64,000 nucleotides of DNA from assembly GCA_018399015.1 (NCBI GenBank), contig CP073761.1, forward strand, positions 2,294,001-2,358,000, written 5' to 3'. The stretch is from Cyanobium sp. M30B3. GTDB taxonomy: Bacteria; Cyanobacteriota; Cyanobacteriia; PCC-6307; Cyanobiaceae. Of the stretch, positions 8,067-19,178 are shown piece by piece. The notes beneath the pieces are model-generated. The model did no database searches. It saw only the letters and a list, made by a program, of their open reading frames with translations, and was not told where the DNA came from. Numbering within the stretch: position 1 is the first letter of the stretch; each line of letters begins with the position of its first letter. The translations under genes and the position numbers were made by a program.

Positions 8067-9094
8067 GCCGCCGCCGTGCCCTGATCCGCTATCTGGCGGC
8101 CCGCCTGGCGCTGGTGCCGGTGATGCTCTGGCTGATCGCCAGCCTGGTGTTCCTGCTGCTGCGGGTGGCGCCGGGCGACCCGGTGGATGCCGTGCTCGGC
8201 ACCCGGGCCCCGGAGGCCGCCCGGGCCGCCCTGCGCAGCCAGCTGGGCCTCGACCGCAGCCTGCTGGAGCAATACGGCCAGTTTCTCGGCAATCTGCTGC
8301 GGGGCAACCTGGGCGAATCGCTCAACAGCCAGGAGCCGGTGGCGCGGATCATCGGCCAGAGCCTGCCGGCCAGCCTGGAGCTGGGCATCACCGCCCTGCT
8401 GCTGGCGGCCGTGGTGGGCCTGGCCGTGGGTTTCTCCGGCATCGCCCGACCGGAGGGCAAGCTCGACCTCGCCGGCCGCCTCTACGGCGTGGGCACCTAC
8501 GCCCTGCCACCGTTCTGGGCAGCGATGCTGGTGCAGCTGGTGTTCGCCGTCTGGCTGGGCTGGCTGCCGGTGGGTGGTCGCTTCCCCCCCACGCTGGTGC
8601 CCCCCAGCGGCAGCGGCTTCTACCTGCTCGACAGCCTGCGCCAGGGCCTGGGCGGCGGTGACTGGCAGGCCCTGGCCGGCAGCCTGCGCCACCTCACCCT
8701 GCCCGCCTGCACCCTGGCCCTGCTGCTCAGCGGCATCTTCACCAACGCCCTGCGCCTCAACCTGCGCCGGGCCCTGGGCTCCGACTACGTGGAGGCCGCC
8801 CGCAGCCGCGGCATCGGCGAGCGCCAGGTGGTGCTGCGCCACGCCCTGCCCAATGCCCTGCTGCCGGTGCTCACGATCACCGGCATCACCGTGGCCTCCC
8901 TGATCGGCGGCGCCCTGCTGATCGAGGTCACCTTCTCCTGGCCCGGCATTGCCTTCCGCCTGCAGGAGGCGATCGCCCAGCGCGACTATCCCCTGGTGCA
9001 GGGGATCGTGGTGGTGGTGGCCGCCCTGGTGGTGCTGGTCACGGTCACGGTGGACCTGCTGGTGGCGCTGCTCGACCCTCGGGTGCGGTTCTGA
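8063..9094 (+). CDS. ABC transporter permease, DppB/OppB type
   Basis: Inner-membrane permease of 343 residues with the DppB layout: an N-terminal helix, the LLLRVAPGDPVDAVLG motif, a periplasmic stretch and five further helices. The cytoplasmic EAA coupling loop is DYVEAARSRGIGERQVVLRHALPNALLPVLT. It is translationally coupled to the binding protein. No DppC-type second permease and no ATPase follow, because the next gene is on the other strand, so the partners must be encoded elsewhere. Confidence 0.92.
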   Translation: MSRRRALIRYLAARLALVPVMLWLIASLVFLLLRVAPGDPVDAVLGTRAPEAARAALRSQLGLDRSLLEQYGQFLGNLLRGNLGESLNSQEPVARIIGQSLPASLELGITALLLAAVVGLAVGFSGIARPEGKLDLAGRLYGVGTYALPPFWAAMLVQLVFAVWLGWLPVGGRFPPTLVPPSGSGFYLLDSLRQGLGGGDWQALAGSLRHLTLPACTLALLLSGIFTNALRLNLRRALGSDYVEAARSRGIGERQVVLRHALPNALLPVLTITGITVASLIGGALLIEVTFSWPGIAFRLQEAIAQRDYPLVQGIVVVVAALVVLVTVTVDLLVALLDPRVRF

Positions 9095-10781
9095 TCGGCT
9101 TCAGGGCGGCGCCGGAGGCCCCCATAGTCCCCTGCCAGCGCCGGGCGGCAGCGGCATCGAGCACATAGGCGCTCACGCCAGCGTGGTCGCGCCGCTGGGC
9201 ACTGAGCAGGGCCGGCTGGCGGCCGGATTCCAGAAATTCCAGGGTGAGCTGCAGCAGCAGAGCCTGCACCCGCTCCGGCTCCTCGCCCACCAGCTCCCGC
9301 CCCAGCTGGAACAGCGGCCGTTCCTCCGCCGAGAGCCGCACGGGCGAGAAATGGCTGGCGCCATCCACCAGCACCAACCGGCTGCCGGGATGGCGGCTGC
9401 TCAGGAGCAGGCCGAGCTGCTCCGGCACCGGCGGGGTGATCAGGTCGAGGCTTCCCCCCACCATCAGCACCGGCACAGGCAGGCCGGCCAGGCCGTGCCG
9501 GGGCCAGAGCAGGCTGCCGAAGCCATTGAACGTCACCACCCCGCGCAGGGGCGAGCCCTCCAGCTGGGGCACCGCGTCGGTGCCGACCGGCGCTGCCGCC
9601 AGGCCCTCCGGAGCGCCATCGCCGGTGATGGTGGGCAGCTGGCACTGCAACAGCCTCGACACATTGGTGAGCGGCAGGGCCACCAGGGCCTGTTCACAGC
9701 GCTGGCTCAGGCCGGCCTCCGGCACCAGACCGGTGGCCATCAGGGCCGCCAGGCCGCCCAGGGAATGGCCGATCAGCACCACGCCATCTTCGAGCCTGGA
9801 ATCGCCCGCCAGGCCCAGGCGCCCCTCGCGCCGGGCAACCAGCACCGCCTGCAGGTCGGCCAGCCGGGCCGGCAGGGACTCCGCCCCGGGGGGCGGGGCC
9901 GCCCCCTCCAGGGCGGCCTTCACCGCCGCCTCATCACTGCCGGGATGCTCCACCACCAGCACCGGCCAACCGCGCTCGGCCAGGGCCCCGGCCAGCCAGC
10001 TCAGCTGGCTGGAGCTCCCCCCCAGCCCGGGCATGAGCACCAGCAGGGGGCGTTGATCCGCACCCCCCCGGGCCGGCCACAGCTCCAGCGGCAGGGGGGA
10101 GACCCGGTGAGCCACCGGCAGCAGCTGCTGCTGGGGTCTGCCCGGCGGCTGTCCCTGGGGCAACAGGGATCGGGAGCGGCGCAGCGGCAGGCCCTGGCGG
10201 CGCACGGCCTCCACCGCCAGGGCCTGGTGGCGCAACTGGTCGCGCAGCCTGGCCGCCAGATCGAGCAGGCCATCCACCCGCAGCACCAGGCGCTCGGCGG
10301 GCAGGGCGCGCAGCAGATCAAGGCTGGAGACCTCGCTCTGGCGGTCGAACAGCTGCTCCAGGGTGCTCTGCAGCTGGGGCGCCAGGTTCTCGCCATCCAC
10401 CCCCTGCAGCAACTGGCCCGCCTCGCGCAACAAGGGCTGGCCGGTCCAGCTCTGCAGCAGTTCCCGGCCGAAGCTGCGGTCGAGCAGCAGGGGCGCCCGC
10501 AGCAACCGGCTGAGGCCCTGACGGGCCTTGGCATCGAGCAGGTTGAGCCACACCACCTGGCTGCCCCGCTGCTGCTCGGGCTGGCGGCTCCAGGCCTCGA
10601 GCTCCCGGAGATCGATCGGGATCTCCAGCCCCTCGATCTGCACCAGCAGTTCGTCGGCAGCCCGTGCCGGGCACCACCAGCCCCAGGGCAGCAGCACCAG
10701 CAGACTGGCGCCGAATGCAGTCAGGCAGCGGCGGTTTGACAACGGCAACAGAGGAGATGGCAGGCCACCGGGCGCGGGCAC
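9045..10781 (-). CDS. Alpha/beta hydrolase with N-terminal DUF1400 domain
   Basis: A 578-residue exported cyanobacterial hydrolase. The N-terminus has a signal peptide ending in PARAAD, followed by a DUF1400 domain (about 45-200) and an alpha/beta hydrolase domain with the nucleophile elbow LIGHSLGGLAAL (Ser near residue 337), GSLDLITPPVPEQ and a late DGASHFSPV histidine. The substrate is unknown; the platelet-activating-factor acetylhydrolase/dienelactone-hydrolase group is the nearest fold. Its 3' end overlaps the permease gene by 50 bases and its 5' end overlaps the MFS gene head to head, so a start inside the leader (a TTG near 10744) is possible. Confidence 0.85.
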   Translation of the reverse strand: MPAPGGLPSPLLPLSNRRCLTAFGASLLVLLPWGWWCPARAADELLVQIEGLEIPIDLRELEAWSRQPEQQRGSQVVWLNLLDAKARQGLSRLLRAPLLLDRSFGRELLQSWTGQPLLREAGQLLQGVDGENLAPQLQSTLEQLFDRQSEVSSLDLLRALPAERLVLRVDGLLDLAARLRDQLRHQALAVEAVRRQGLPLRRSRSLLPQGQPPGRPQQQLLPVAHRVSPLPLELWPARGGADQRPLLVLMPGLGGSSSQLSWLAGALAERGWPVLVVEHPGSDEAAVKAALEGAAPPPGAESLPARLADLQAVLVARREGRLGLAGDSRLEDGVVLIGHSLGGLAALMATGLVPEAGLSQRCEQALVALPLTNVSRLLQCQLPTITGDGAPEGLAAAPVGTDAVPQLEGSPLRGVVTFNGFGSLLWPRHGLAGLPVPVLMVGGSLDLITPPVPEQLGLLLSSRHPGSRLVLVDGASHFSPVRLSAEERPLFQLGRELVGEEPERVQALLLQLTLEFLESGRQPALLSAQRRDHAGVSAYVLDAAAARRWQGTMGASGAALKPIRTAPEGRAAPPAGPP

Positions 10782-11995
10782 TGGCCTGGTGGCACCAGTT
10801 TCCCGCGCCCCTGCGCGAGGTGGCCAGCCTGCGCCTGATCGGATCCATCGGCGCCGGCGCCGTGCTCTACCTCACGCCGCTGGTGTTCCACCAGGAGGCC
10901 TTCAGCGCCTCCAGCGTGACGCTGGGCCTGGCCATCGCCGCCCTGGCCGGCACCCTGGGGCGCTTCCTCAGCGGCCTGCTGCTCGATCGAGGGGTGAACT
11001 GCGGCATCCCGGTGCTGCTGGCCTGCTTCGCGGCACTCGCAGCCGACAGCAACCTGTTCGCCGCCCGCAGCTTCCCGGCCTATGCCCAGGGCCAGGTGCT
11101 GATGGGCATCGCCATGGGGCTCTACTGGCCCGCCATCGAGCTGGCGGTGCCCCTGGGCTGCGCCAGCGGCAGCCGGCCGATCCCCTCGGCCCGGGGCTTT
11201 GCCCTGGCCCGCAGCGCCGATGCGGCCGGCGTGGCCCTCGGGGCCCTGATCGGCGCCCTGCTGGCCAGCCGCGGCCAGCTGCGCGGCATCTACCTGCTGG
11301 ACATGCTCTGCCTGAGCACGATGGTGCTGCTGCTGCTGCTGCGCCGGCTGCCCGACCCACCGGCCCGCTCCAGGGGCAGGGGCAGCGGCGCGGACCACAG
11401 TTGGCGGCAGTGGCTGCCGCCGCTGCTGCCGGTGTTGCTGATCACCCTGCTGGCCACGGCCCTGCCGGCGCTGATGCAGAGCGCCCTGCCCCTCGATCTG
11501 GTGCGCGGCGGCCTGCGCCGGGCCGCCATGGCGCCCGGGCTGGGGGCGCTGCTGATCGGCCTGCAGCTGGGGCTGCTGCTGCTCCTGCAGTGGCCGGTGG
11601 GCCGGTGGCTGGCCGGGCGGCCGGTGGCCACCGGGCTGGCGCTGAGTCTGGCCTGTTTCGCCCTGGGCACCGCCACTCTGGCGCTGTCGGCCCTCTCCAG
11701 CCAGGGCCTGTGGCTGGTGGCCCTGGCCCAGGTGCCCCTCGCCCTCGGCCTGGCGGCCTTTCTGCCCACCGCCACTGAAGCGGTGATCGAGCTCACGCCG
11801 GCGGAGCACCAGGGGGTGGCCATGGCCCTGTTCTCCCAGTGCTTCGCCATCAGCAGCCTGCTGGCTCCTCCCCTGGCGGGGCTGGCCCTCGACCACCAGG
11901 GCCACGGCAGCGGCCTGTGGCTGCTGTTCGCCCTGCTCTGCCTGCCGGGCTTCCAGCTGGCCAGGCGGCTCAGGCCGGTGGCGTCTGCTGGCTGA
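10757..11995 (+). CDS. Major facilitator superfamily transporter
   Basis: A 12-helix-type transporter of about 412 residues. I chose ATG 10757, preceded by GAGGAG; upstream in-frame codons lie in the divergent hydrolase gene. Typical MFS features are the helix 2-3 loop GTLGRFLSGLLLDRG and repeated Gly/Leu-rich helices; the second half begins after a basic loop (RSRGRGSG). The substrate is not deducible. The last 26 bases overlap the end of the convergent small gene. Confidence 0.88.
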   Translation: MAGHRARALAWWHQFPAPLREVASLRLIGSIGAGAVLYLTPLVFHQEAFSASSVTLGLAIAALAGTLGRFLSGLLLDRGVNCGIPVLLACFAALAADSNLFAARSFPAYAQGQVLMGIAMGLYWPAIELAVPLGCASGSRPIPSARGFALARSADAAGVALGALIGALLASRGQLRGIYLLDMLCLSTMVLLLLLRRLPDPPARSRGRGSGADHSWRQWLPPLLPVLLITLLATALPALMQSALPLDLVRGGLRRAAMAPGLGALLIGLQLGLLLLLQWPVGRWLAGRPVATGLALSLACFALGTATLALSALSSQGLWLVALAQVPLALGLAAFLPTATEAVIELTPAEHQGVAMALFSQCFAISSLLAPPLAGLALDHQGHGSGLWLLFALLCLPGFQLARRLRPVASAG

Positions 11996-12167
11996 GCCAG
12001 GCCTCGTGGGGCAGGGGCTCGGTGCCGTATTCCCAGTCGTCGTAGTCGGGATCGTTGCGGATCTGCCGGTGCCGTTCCTTCTGCACCTCAAAGTCATGGG
12101 GATGCTCCCCGGGGGCGGGGGCTGGGGCTGGGGCGTCGGGGGTGGCGGGCTGGGGGTTGCTGGTCAT
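11970..12167 (-). CDS. Small hypothetical acidic protein (65 aa)
   Basis: Begins MTSNPQPATPDAPAPAPAPG and ends EYGTEPLPHEAWLSQQTPPA, with a charged core (DFEVQKERHRQIRNDPDYDD). The N-terminal half is Pro/Ala-rich and probably disordered. An upstream ATG at 12206 would add 13 residues. It sits 44 bases downstream of ychF on the same strand. No function is recognised; the conserved-looking acidic/aromatic C-terminal half is the main reason to call it. Confidence 0.55.
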   Translation of the reverse strand: MTSNPQPATPDAPAPAPAPGEHPHDFEVQKERHRQIRNDPDYDDWEYGTEPLPHEAWLSQQTPPA

Positions 12168-12210
12168 CTCGGCTCCGGCTCGGGCTCTGGACTGATTCTG
12201 GGGCACCTGC

Positions 12211-13302
<1,092 letters not shown>

Positions 13303-13442
13303 GGCTGAAATCTATGGGGCCACGGGCCGACGGGCCGCCGCAAGCAGCGCAGTCCAGGGGCCGGGACGCGAGACTGGAGCCAGTGATCGCCAGGCCGATT
13401 CCCAGCCGCACCCCCGCCAGCCCCACTCCGCACCGCCCCCCC

Positions 13443-14627
13443 ATGCCGCTGCCCAACGGCGCGGGCCGCCCTGGCCCGGCCCGGACCAACGGGGAACAGC
13501 CTGCAACCACCGGATCGCAGGGACGTCCCTGGTGGCGCCGCAGGCGCCTGTGGGCCGGGGCCGTGGCCGCCGGCCTGCTGCTGGGCGGCGCGGGCCTGTG
13601 GCTGCGGCAGCGGAGCACCACCACCGATGCCGCCATTGAGCCCTTCACCGTGCTGGCCCGCTCCGGAGATCTGCCAGGTGTGGTGAATGCCGCCGCCGAA
13701 CTGGAGGCGGAACAGCGGGTGAATGTGAGCCCGAAGCGCCAGGGCATCCTGGAGGAACTGTTCGTGGAGGAGGGCGACCGGGTGGAGACCGGCCAGCCCC
13801 TGGCGCGCATGGATGCCGGCGACCTGCAGGAGCGCCTGCGGGAGCTCAAGGCCCAGCTGATCTCCGCCCAGGCCCAGCTGGAGCGCAGCCGCAGCGAGCT
13901 GGAGCGCAATGAGCGGCTCTACCGCCAGAACGCCATCAGCCTGAGCGATTACAACACCGTGCGCAGCACCTTCCTGGTGGAGCAGGCTGCCGTGAACGCC
14001 GCCCGCCAGCGGCTGGAGGCCCGCCGGGTGGAGCAGGCCGACCTGATCGTGCGCGCCCCCTTCGCCGGCGTCGTCACCCAGCGCTTCGCCGACCCCGGTG
14101 CCTTCGTCACCCCCACCACCACCGCATCCGCCACCGCCGGTGCCACCAGTTCCTCGATCGTGGAGCTCTCCCAGGGGCTGGAGGTGGTGGCCAAGGTGCC
14201 GGAGAGCGATATCGGCCGGGTGCGCCAGGGCCAGCAGGCCAGCGTGCGGGTGGACGCCTTCCCCGATCGCCGCTTCGCCGCCCGCGTCAAGCGGATCACA
14301 CCCCGGGCCGTGAAGCTGAACAACGTCACCTCCTTCGACGTGTTTCTGCAGTTCGTGGAGCCCACTCCCGAGCTGCGCATCGGCATGACCGCCGATGTGG
14401 GCTTCCAGACCGGCCTGCTCCAGGCCCGCACCCTGGTGCCCACCGTGGCAATCGTCACCGAGAACGGCCAGCCCGGCGTGCTGCTGGTGGGCAAGGACCG
14501 CAAACCCAGCTTCCAGCCCGTGGAACTGGGCAGCAGCGGCGGCAAGGACACGGAAATCCTCTCCGGCCTCGAACCGGGCACCCGCATTTTCATCGACCTG
14601 CCGCCGGGCGCCCGGCGCCGCGGCTGA
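13443..14627 (+). CDS. HlyD/MacA-type periplasmic adaptor (membrane fusion) protein
   Basis: Periplasmic adaptor of a tripartite efflux pump. I chose ATG 13443; the frame runs further upstream, but that part is unlike protein. After a basic stretch (WWRRRRLW) comes an anchor helix, then a barrel-sandwich/lipoyl region (ELEAEQRVNVSPKRQG ... EEGDRVETGQPLARMD), a long alpha-helical hairpin (about 125-200), the second lipoyl half (RAPFAGVVTQRFADPGAFV) and beta-barrel and membrane-proximal domains. No permease gene is adjacent. A MacB-type ATPase lies far away at 56950. Confidence 0.88.
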   Translation: MPLPNGAGRPGPARTNGEQPATTGSQGRPWWRRRRLWAGAVAAGLLLGGAGLWLRQRSTTTDAAIEPFTVLARSGDLPGVVNAAAELEAEQRVNVSPKRQGILEELFVEEGDRVETGQPLARMDAGDLQERLRELKAQLISAQAQLERSRSELERNERLYRQNAISLSDYNTVRSTFLVEQAAVNAARQRLEARRVEQADLIVRAPFAGVVTQRFADPGAFVTPTTTASATAGATSSSIVELSQGLEVVAKVPESDIGRVRQGQQASVRVDAFPDRRFAARVKRITPRAVKLNNVTSFDVFLQFVEPTPELRIGMTADVGFQTGLLQARTLVPTVAIVTENGQPGVLLVGKDRKPSFQPVELGSSGGKDTEILSGLEPGTRIFIDLPPGARRRG

Positions 14628-15737
<1,110 letters not shown>

Positions 15738-15832
15738 CGGTGACCGGGGCAGGTGGGGGGATCTTACGGAGCACCCAGCTGCTGACAGGGACAGCCCGAG
15801 CGGCGAAGCTGGGGCGGATCCGGTGGCCGTCG

Positions 15833-17032
15833 ATGACCAGCTCCCCCTTCCCTCCGTCCCCGTTTCCCCCTTCCCCCTTCAGCGCTCCGCCAGCCGCGGC
15901 CCCCCCCCCTCCAGCCGCGCCCCTGCCGGCCAGCCCACCTCCAGCCCAGGGCGATCCAGGCCTGGGGTCCCTGCCCGAGACCCTCGAGGAGATCGTGCGG
16001 GTTGCCTTCGAGCGCAACTACTCCGACGTGCACCTGGGCGTGGGCGAAGAACCCCGCTTCCGCCATCGCGGTGACATCGTGCGCACCGGCTGGCCGGTGA
16101 GTGAACAGCCCGCCTTCATCGGCTGGGTGCGGGAGATGCTCGGCGCCGCCGAGCTGGACAGCTTTCTGCGCGACCTGGAATACGACGGCTCCCACGCCTT
16201 CCCGTTCGTGCGCGTGCGCATCAACCTGATGATGACCCTGCGTGGCCCGGCGATGGTGCTGCGGCTGATCCCCCAGACCATCGCCAGCCTGGAGGATCTC
16301 AACCTGCCGCCGGTGCTGCGGGAGCTCTCCGCCCGGCCCAAGGGCCTGGTGCTGGTCACCGGCCCCACCGGCTCCGGCAAGAGCACCACCCTGGCGGCGA
16401 TGATCGACTGGATCAACAACAACATGAGCCGCCACATCCTCACGATCGAGGATCCGGTGGAGTTCGTGCACGAGAGCCGTCAGTGCCTGATCCGGCACCG
16501 GGGTGTGGGCGAGCACACCAAGCTGTTCCACAACGCCCTGCGGGCGGCCCTGCGCGAGGATCCGGACGTGATTCTGATCGGCGAGATCCGCGACCGCGAG
16601 ACCCTCACCACCGCCCTGGAGGCCTCCCAGACCGGCCACCTGGTGTTCGGCACCCTGCACACCAACTCAGCCGTGAAGACCGTGGAACGGGTGCTGGGGA
16701 TGTTCCCCCCCAACGAGCAGGACAGCGTCCGCCGGGCCGTGTCCGAAACGCTGCTGGGCGTGATTTCCCAGGGCCTGCTCAAGACCACGGACGGCAAGCG
16801 CTGCGCCTTTCACGACATCCTGATCAACACCGACGCCTGCAAGGACTACATCCTGCAGGGTGAACTCGATGAGATCGAAGACATCATGGGCCGCAGCGCC
16901 TTCGATGGCATGCAGACCTCGAACCAGGCGCTGCTCAAGCTGGTGGAGGACGGCCGGGTGGTGGCCGAAGATGCCCTTGCCCAGAGCCTCAGGCCCAACG
17001 AACTGGCCCAGGCGCTGCGGGGGCGCACCTGA
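15833..17032 (+). CDS. pilT: Type IV pilus retraction-type ATPase (PilT family)
   Basis: Secretion-type ATPase of 399 residues. The start at ATG 15833 gives an unusual N-terminal leader of about 40 residues made of SPFPPSPF/APPAAAPPPP repeats. The conserved core then begins (LPETLEEIVRVAFERNYSDVHLG), with Walker A GPTGSGKSTT (about residue 177), IEDPVEFVH, the Asp-box region DPDVILIGEIRDRETLTTALEASQTGHLVFGTLHTNSAVKTVER and a C-terminal domain. PilT normally powers pilus retraction; no other pilus genes are adjacent. Confidence 0.88.
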   Translation: MTSSPFPPSPFPPSPFSAPPAAAPPPPAAPLPASPPPAQGDPGLGSLPETLEEIVRVAFERNYSDVHLGVGEEPRFRHRGDIVRTGWPVSEQPAFIGWVREMLGAAELDSFLRDLEYDGSHAFPFVRVRINLMMTLRGPAMVLRLIPQTIASLEDLNLPPVLRELSARPKGLVLVTGPTGSGKSTTLAAMIDWINNNMSRHILTIEDPVEFVHESRQCLIRHRGVGEHTKLFHNALRAALREDPDVILIGEIRDRETLTTALEASQTGHLVFGTLHTNSAVKTVERVLGMFPPNEQDSVRRAVSETLLGVISQGLLKTTDGKRCAFHDILINTDACKDYILQGELDEIEDIMGRSAFDGMQTSNQALLKLVEDGRVVAEDALAQSLRPNELAQALRGRT

Positions 17033-17260
17033 TCAGCGGATGCTGAGGCGGGAGATCAGCAGCACCGCCAGCCCCAGGGAGAGACCCAGCATGGCCAGGC
17101 GTCCGTTCCAGATCTCGGCCTGGGGGGTGAAGCCCCGGCGCCAGGCATTGAGTTCGCTGGAACTCACCGGTTCAGCCTGAGCGGGATCGGCAAGGGCCGT
17201 GCCGCCAGCCGCGCCCTCAGCGCACGCCGGCTCTGCCTGGGGGGTCTGCGCGGAAGCCAT
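17033..17260 (-). CDS. hli: High-light-inducible protein (one-helix chlorophyll-binding protein)
   Basis: A 75-residue protein whose C-terminal half is a single chlorophyll a/b-binding helix: FTPQAEIWNGRLAMLGLSLG, with the ExxNxRxAM chlorophyll-ligand pattern. The N-terminal 40 residues are Ala/Pro/Glu-rich and soluble. HLIPs associate with photosystem II assembly and protect against excess light. It follows tsaD on the same strand; an AT-rich stretch at 17296-17311 could hold its own promoter. Confidence 0.93.
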   Translation of the reverse strand: MASAQTPQAEPACAEGAAGGTALADPAQAEPVSSSELNAWRRGFTPQAEIWNGRLAMLGLSLGLAVLLISRLSIR

Positions 17261-17305
17261 GGCGGCAGGGGCGGGCGGTCAATTCAGTACCTCAGATTAA
17301 TCGGA

Positions 17306-18373
17306 TTAAAAGGCCGCCTGCGTTTCGTAAAGGCGATCGGCAACCTCCAGGGGCAGGCGGGCCGACACCCCCAGCTCCACACTGCTGGCCTGTCCGGCCC
17401 CCAGGCGCTGGCAGGCCGCCACACCGATCATCGCGGCGTTGTCGGTGCAGTAGGCCAGCGGTGCCAGGCGCCACTGCAGCCCATCGCTCTGGCAGCGCCG
17501 CTCCAGCAACGCGCGCAGGCGCCGGTTGGCGGCCACCCCCCCCACCAGCACCAGCGTGCCGAGGCCATGGTCACGGGCACAGCGGCAGCTGCGCTCCACC
17601 AGCACCTCGGCCACCACCTGCTCGAAACTGGCCGCCAGATCGGCCACCGGCAAGGCCTCACCCCCCGCCGCCGCGGCCTGCTCCAGGGCCCGCACCTGGC
17701 GAAGCATGGCGGTCTTGAGGCCACTGAAGCTGAAGTCGTAGGGGTGGAAGCCGCCCTGGGGCAGGGAAATCCGCCCCTTGGGCAGCTGGAAACGGCCGGA
17801 ATCCCCAGCCGCCGCCGCCGCCTGGATGGCGGGTCCGCCGGGGTAGCCCAGCCCCAGCAGCCGGGCCACCTTGTCGAAGGCCTCCCCCGCCGCGTCGTCG
17901 TGGCTGCGGCCCAGCCGCGTGTAGGCCCCCGGGCCCTCCACCCGCACCAGCTCGGTGTGCCCGCCACTCACCAGCAGCACCAGATAGGGGCCGGCGGGCA
18001 ACGGATCGCCCAGCTGCACGGAGGCCAGATGGCCTTCCAGGTGGTGAATGCCCAGGAAGGGCTTGCCGTGCAGCCGCGCCAGGGTGCGCCCCGTCACCGA
18101 CGCCACCAGCAGGGCCCCCACCAGCCCCGGCGCCACGGTGGCCGCCACCGCGTCCACCGCGTCCACCGGCACCCCGCTGGCGACGCACACCTGCTCGATC
18201 AGCTGGGGCAGGGCCTCCACGTGGCGGCGCGAGGCGATCTCCGGCACCACCCCGCCCCAGCGGGCGTGTTCCTCCACCTGGGAGGCCACGGCGCTGGCCA
18301 GCACGGTGGTGTCGCGCACGATCGCCGCCGCCGACTCGTCACAACTTGTTTCGAGGGCCAGAACCGTTGCCAT
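17306..18373 (-). CDS. tsaD: tRNA N6-adenosine threonylcarbamoyltransferase
   Basis: Catalytic subunit for the t6A37 modification of ANN-decoding tRNAs. The 355-residue protein begins [19 protein letters not shown] and has the metal-binding [12 protein letters not shown] and the VSGGHTELV loop, a C-terminal [12 protein letters not shown] and the [13 protein letters not shown] metal ligand region. It diverges from psaF with only 49 bases between the two starts. Confidence 0.97.
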   Translation of the reverse strand: MATVLALETSCDESAAAIVRDTTVLASAVASQVEEHARWGGVVPEIASRRHVEALPQLIEQVCVASGVPVDAVDAVAATVAPGLVGALLVASVTGRTLARLHGKPFLGIHHLEGHLASVQLGDPLPAGPYLVLLVSGGHTELVRVEGPGAYTRLGRSHDDAAGEAFDKVARLLGLGYPGGPAIQAAAAAGDSGRFQLPKGRISLPQGGFHPYDFSFSGLKTAMLRQVRALEQAAAAGGEALPVADLAASFEQVVAEVLVERSCRCARDHGLGTLVLVGGVAANRRLRALLERRCQSDGLQWRLAPLAYCTDNAAMIGVAACQRLGAGQASSVELGVSARLPLEVADRLYETQAAF

Positions 18374-18422
18374 GCCGCCCCCTTCACCCCCTTACTGTCC
18401 GCCAGTGACATCCTGCACCGCG

Positions 18423-18920
18423 ATGCGCCGTCTTTTCCCCCGCCTGTGCGCGGTTCTGCTCTCCGCCTTCCTGCTGTTCGGCTTTGCACCCGTCGCCAAG
18501 GCAGACGCATCCGTTGCCGGCCTCACCCCCTGTGCCGAGAACCCCCGCTTCCAGCAGCGCGCCGCCGCCGCCAAGACCGACCAGGCCAAGGCCCGCTTCG
18601 AGATGTACAGCCAGGCCCTCTGCGGCACCGATGGCCTGCCCCACCTGATCGTGGATGGCCGCTGGAGCCACGCCGGTGACTTCCTCATCCCCGGCATCGC
18701 CTTCCTATACATCGCCGGCTGCATCGGCTGGGCTGGCCGCACCTACCTGATGGCGATCCGCGGCAGCAAGGACGCCACCATGCGCGAAATCCAGATTGAT
18801 GTGCCCCTGGCGTTCAAGAGCACCCTGGCCGCCGCCAGCTGGCCCCTGGCCGCCTTCGGTGAGCTCACCGGCAAGAAGCTCACTGAAGCCGACGACAAGA
18901 TCACCGTGTCCCCGCGCTGA
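18423..18920 (+). CDS. psaF: Photosystem I reaction center subunit III
   Basis: PsaF is a PSI subunit with a lumenal N-terminal domain and a membrane helix. The 165-residue precursor starts [20 protein letters not shown], with cleavage after VAKADA, followed by the conserved [14 protein letters not shown] and a second cysteine in [24 protein letters not shown]; the membrane helix is [23 protein letters not shown]. Alternative upstream ATGs fall inside tsaD and lack a signal peptide. It is followed by psaJ. Confidence 0.97.
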   Translation: MRRLFPRLCAVLLSAFLLFGFAPVAKADASVAGLTPCAENPRFQQRAAAAKTDQAKARFEMYSQALCGTDGLPHLIVDGRWSHAGDFLIPGIAFLYIAGCIGWAGRTYLMAIRGSKDATMREIQIDVPLAFKSTLAAASWPLAAFGELTGKKLTEADDKITVSPR

Positions 18921-18991
18921 GGCCCAGGCCTTCACCGCAACAGGACTGCTCCCCAGCGACGCCACTCCGTTTTTCCTGCCAATCCCCATCC

Positions 18992-19108
18992 ATGAAGAAA
19001 TTCCTCACCACCGCCCCGGTGTTCTCGGCGATCTGGTTCACCATCACCGCCGGCATCCTGATCGAGTTCAACCGCTTCTTCCCCGACCTGCTGTTCCACC
19101 CCCTCTGA
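18992..19108 (+). CDS. psaJ: Photosystem I reaction center subunit IX
   Basis: A 38-residue single-helix PSI protein beginning [20 protein letters not shown] and ending [10 protein letters not shown], which matches PsaJ in length and pattern. It lies 71 bases after psaF on the same strand and is closed by a strong terminator, giving a psaFJ transcript. Confidence 0.96.
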   Translation: MKKFLTTAPVFSAIWFTITAGILIEFNRFFPDLLFHPL

Positions 19109-19131
19109 GCAGCGTTCCGCCAGCAACGACC

Positions 19132-19159
19132 AAGCGGCTCTGCGGAGCCGCTTTTTTTT
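19132..19159 (+). terminator. Intrinsic terminator of psaF-psaJ
   Basis: A perfect 8-bp stem AGCGGCTC / GAGCCGCT with the loop TGCG runs directly into eight T residues, 25 bases after the psaJ stop. It is the clearest rho-independent terminator in the window. Confidence 0.92.
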
Positions 19160-19178
19160 GGCCCACTCCAGGCGGCAA

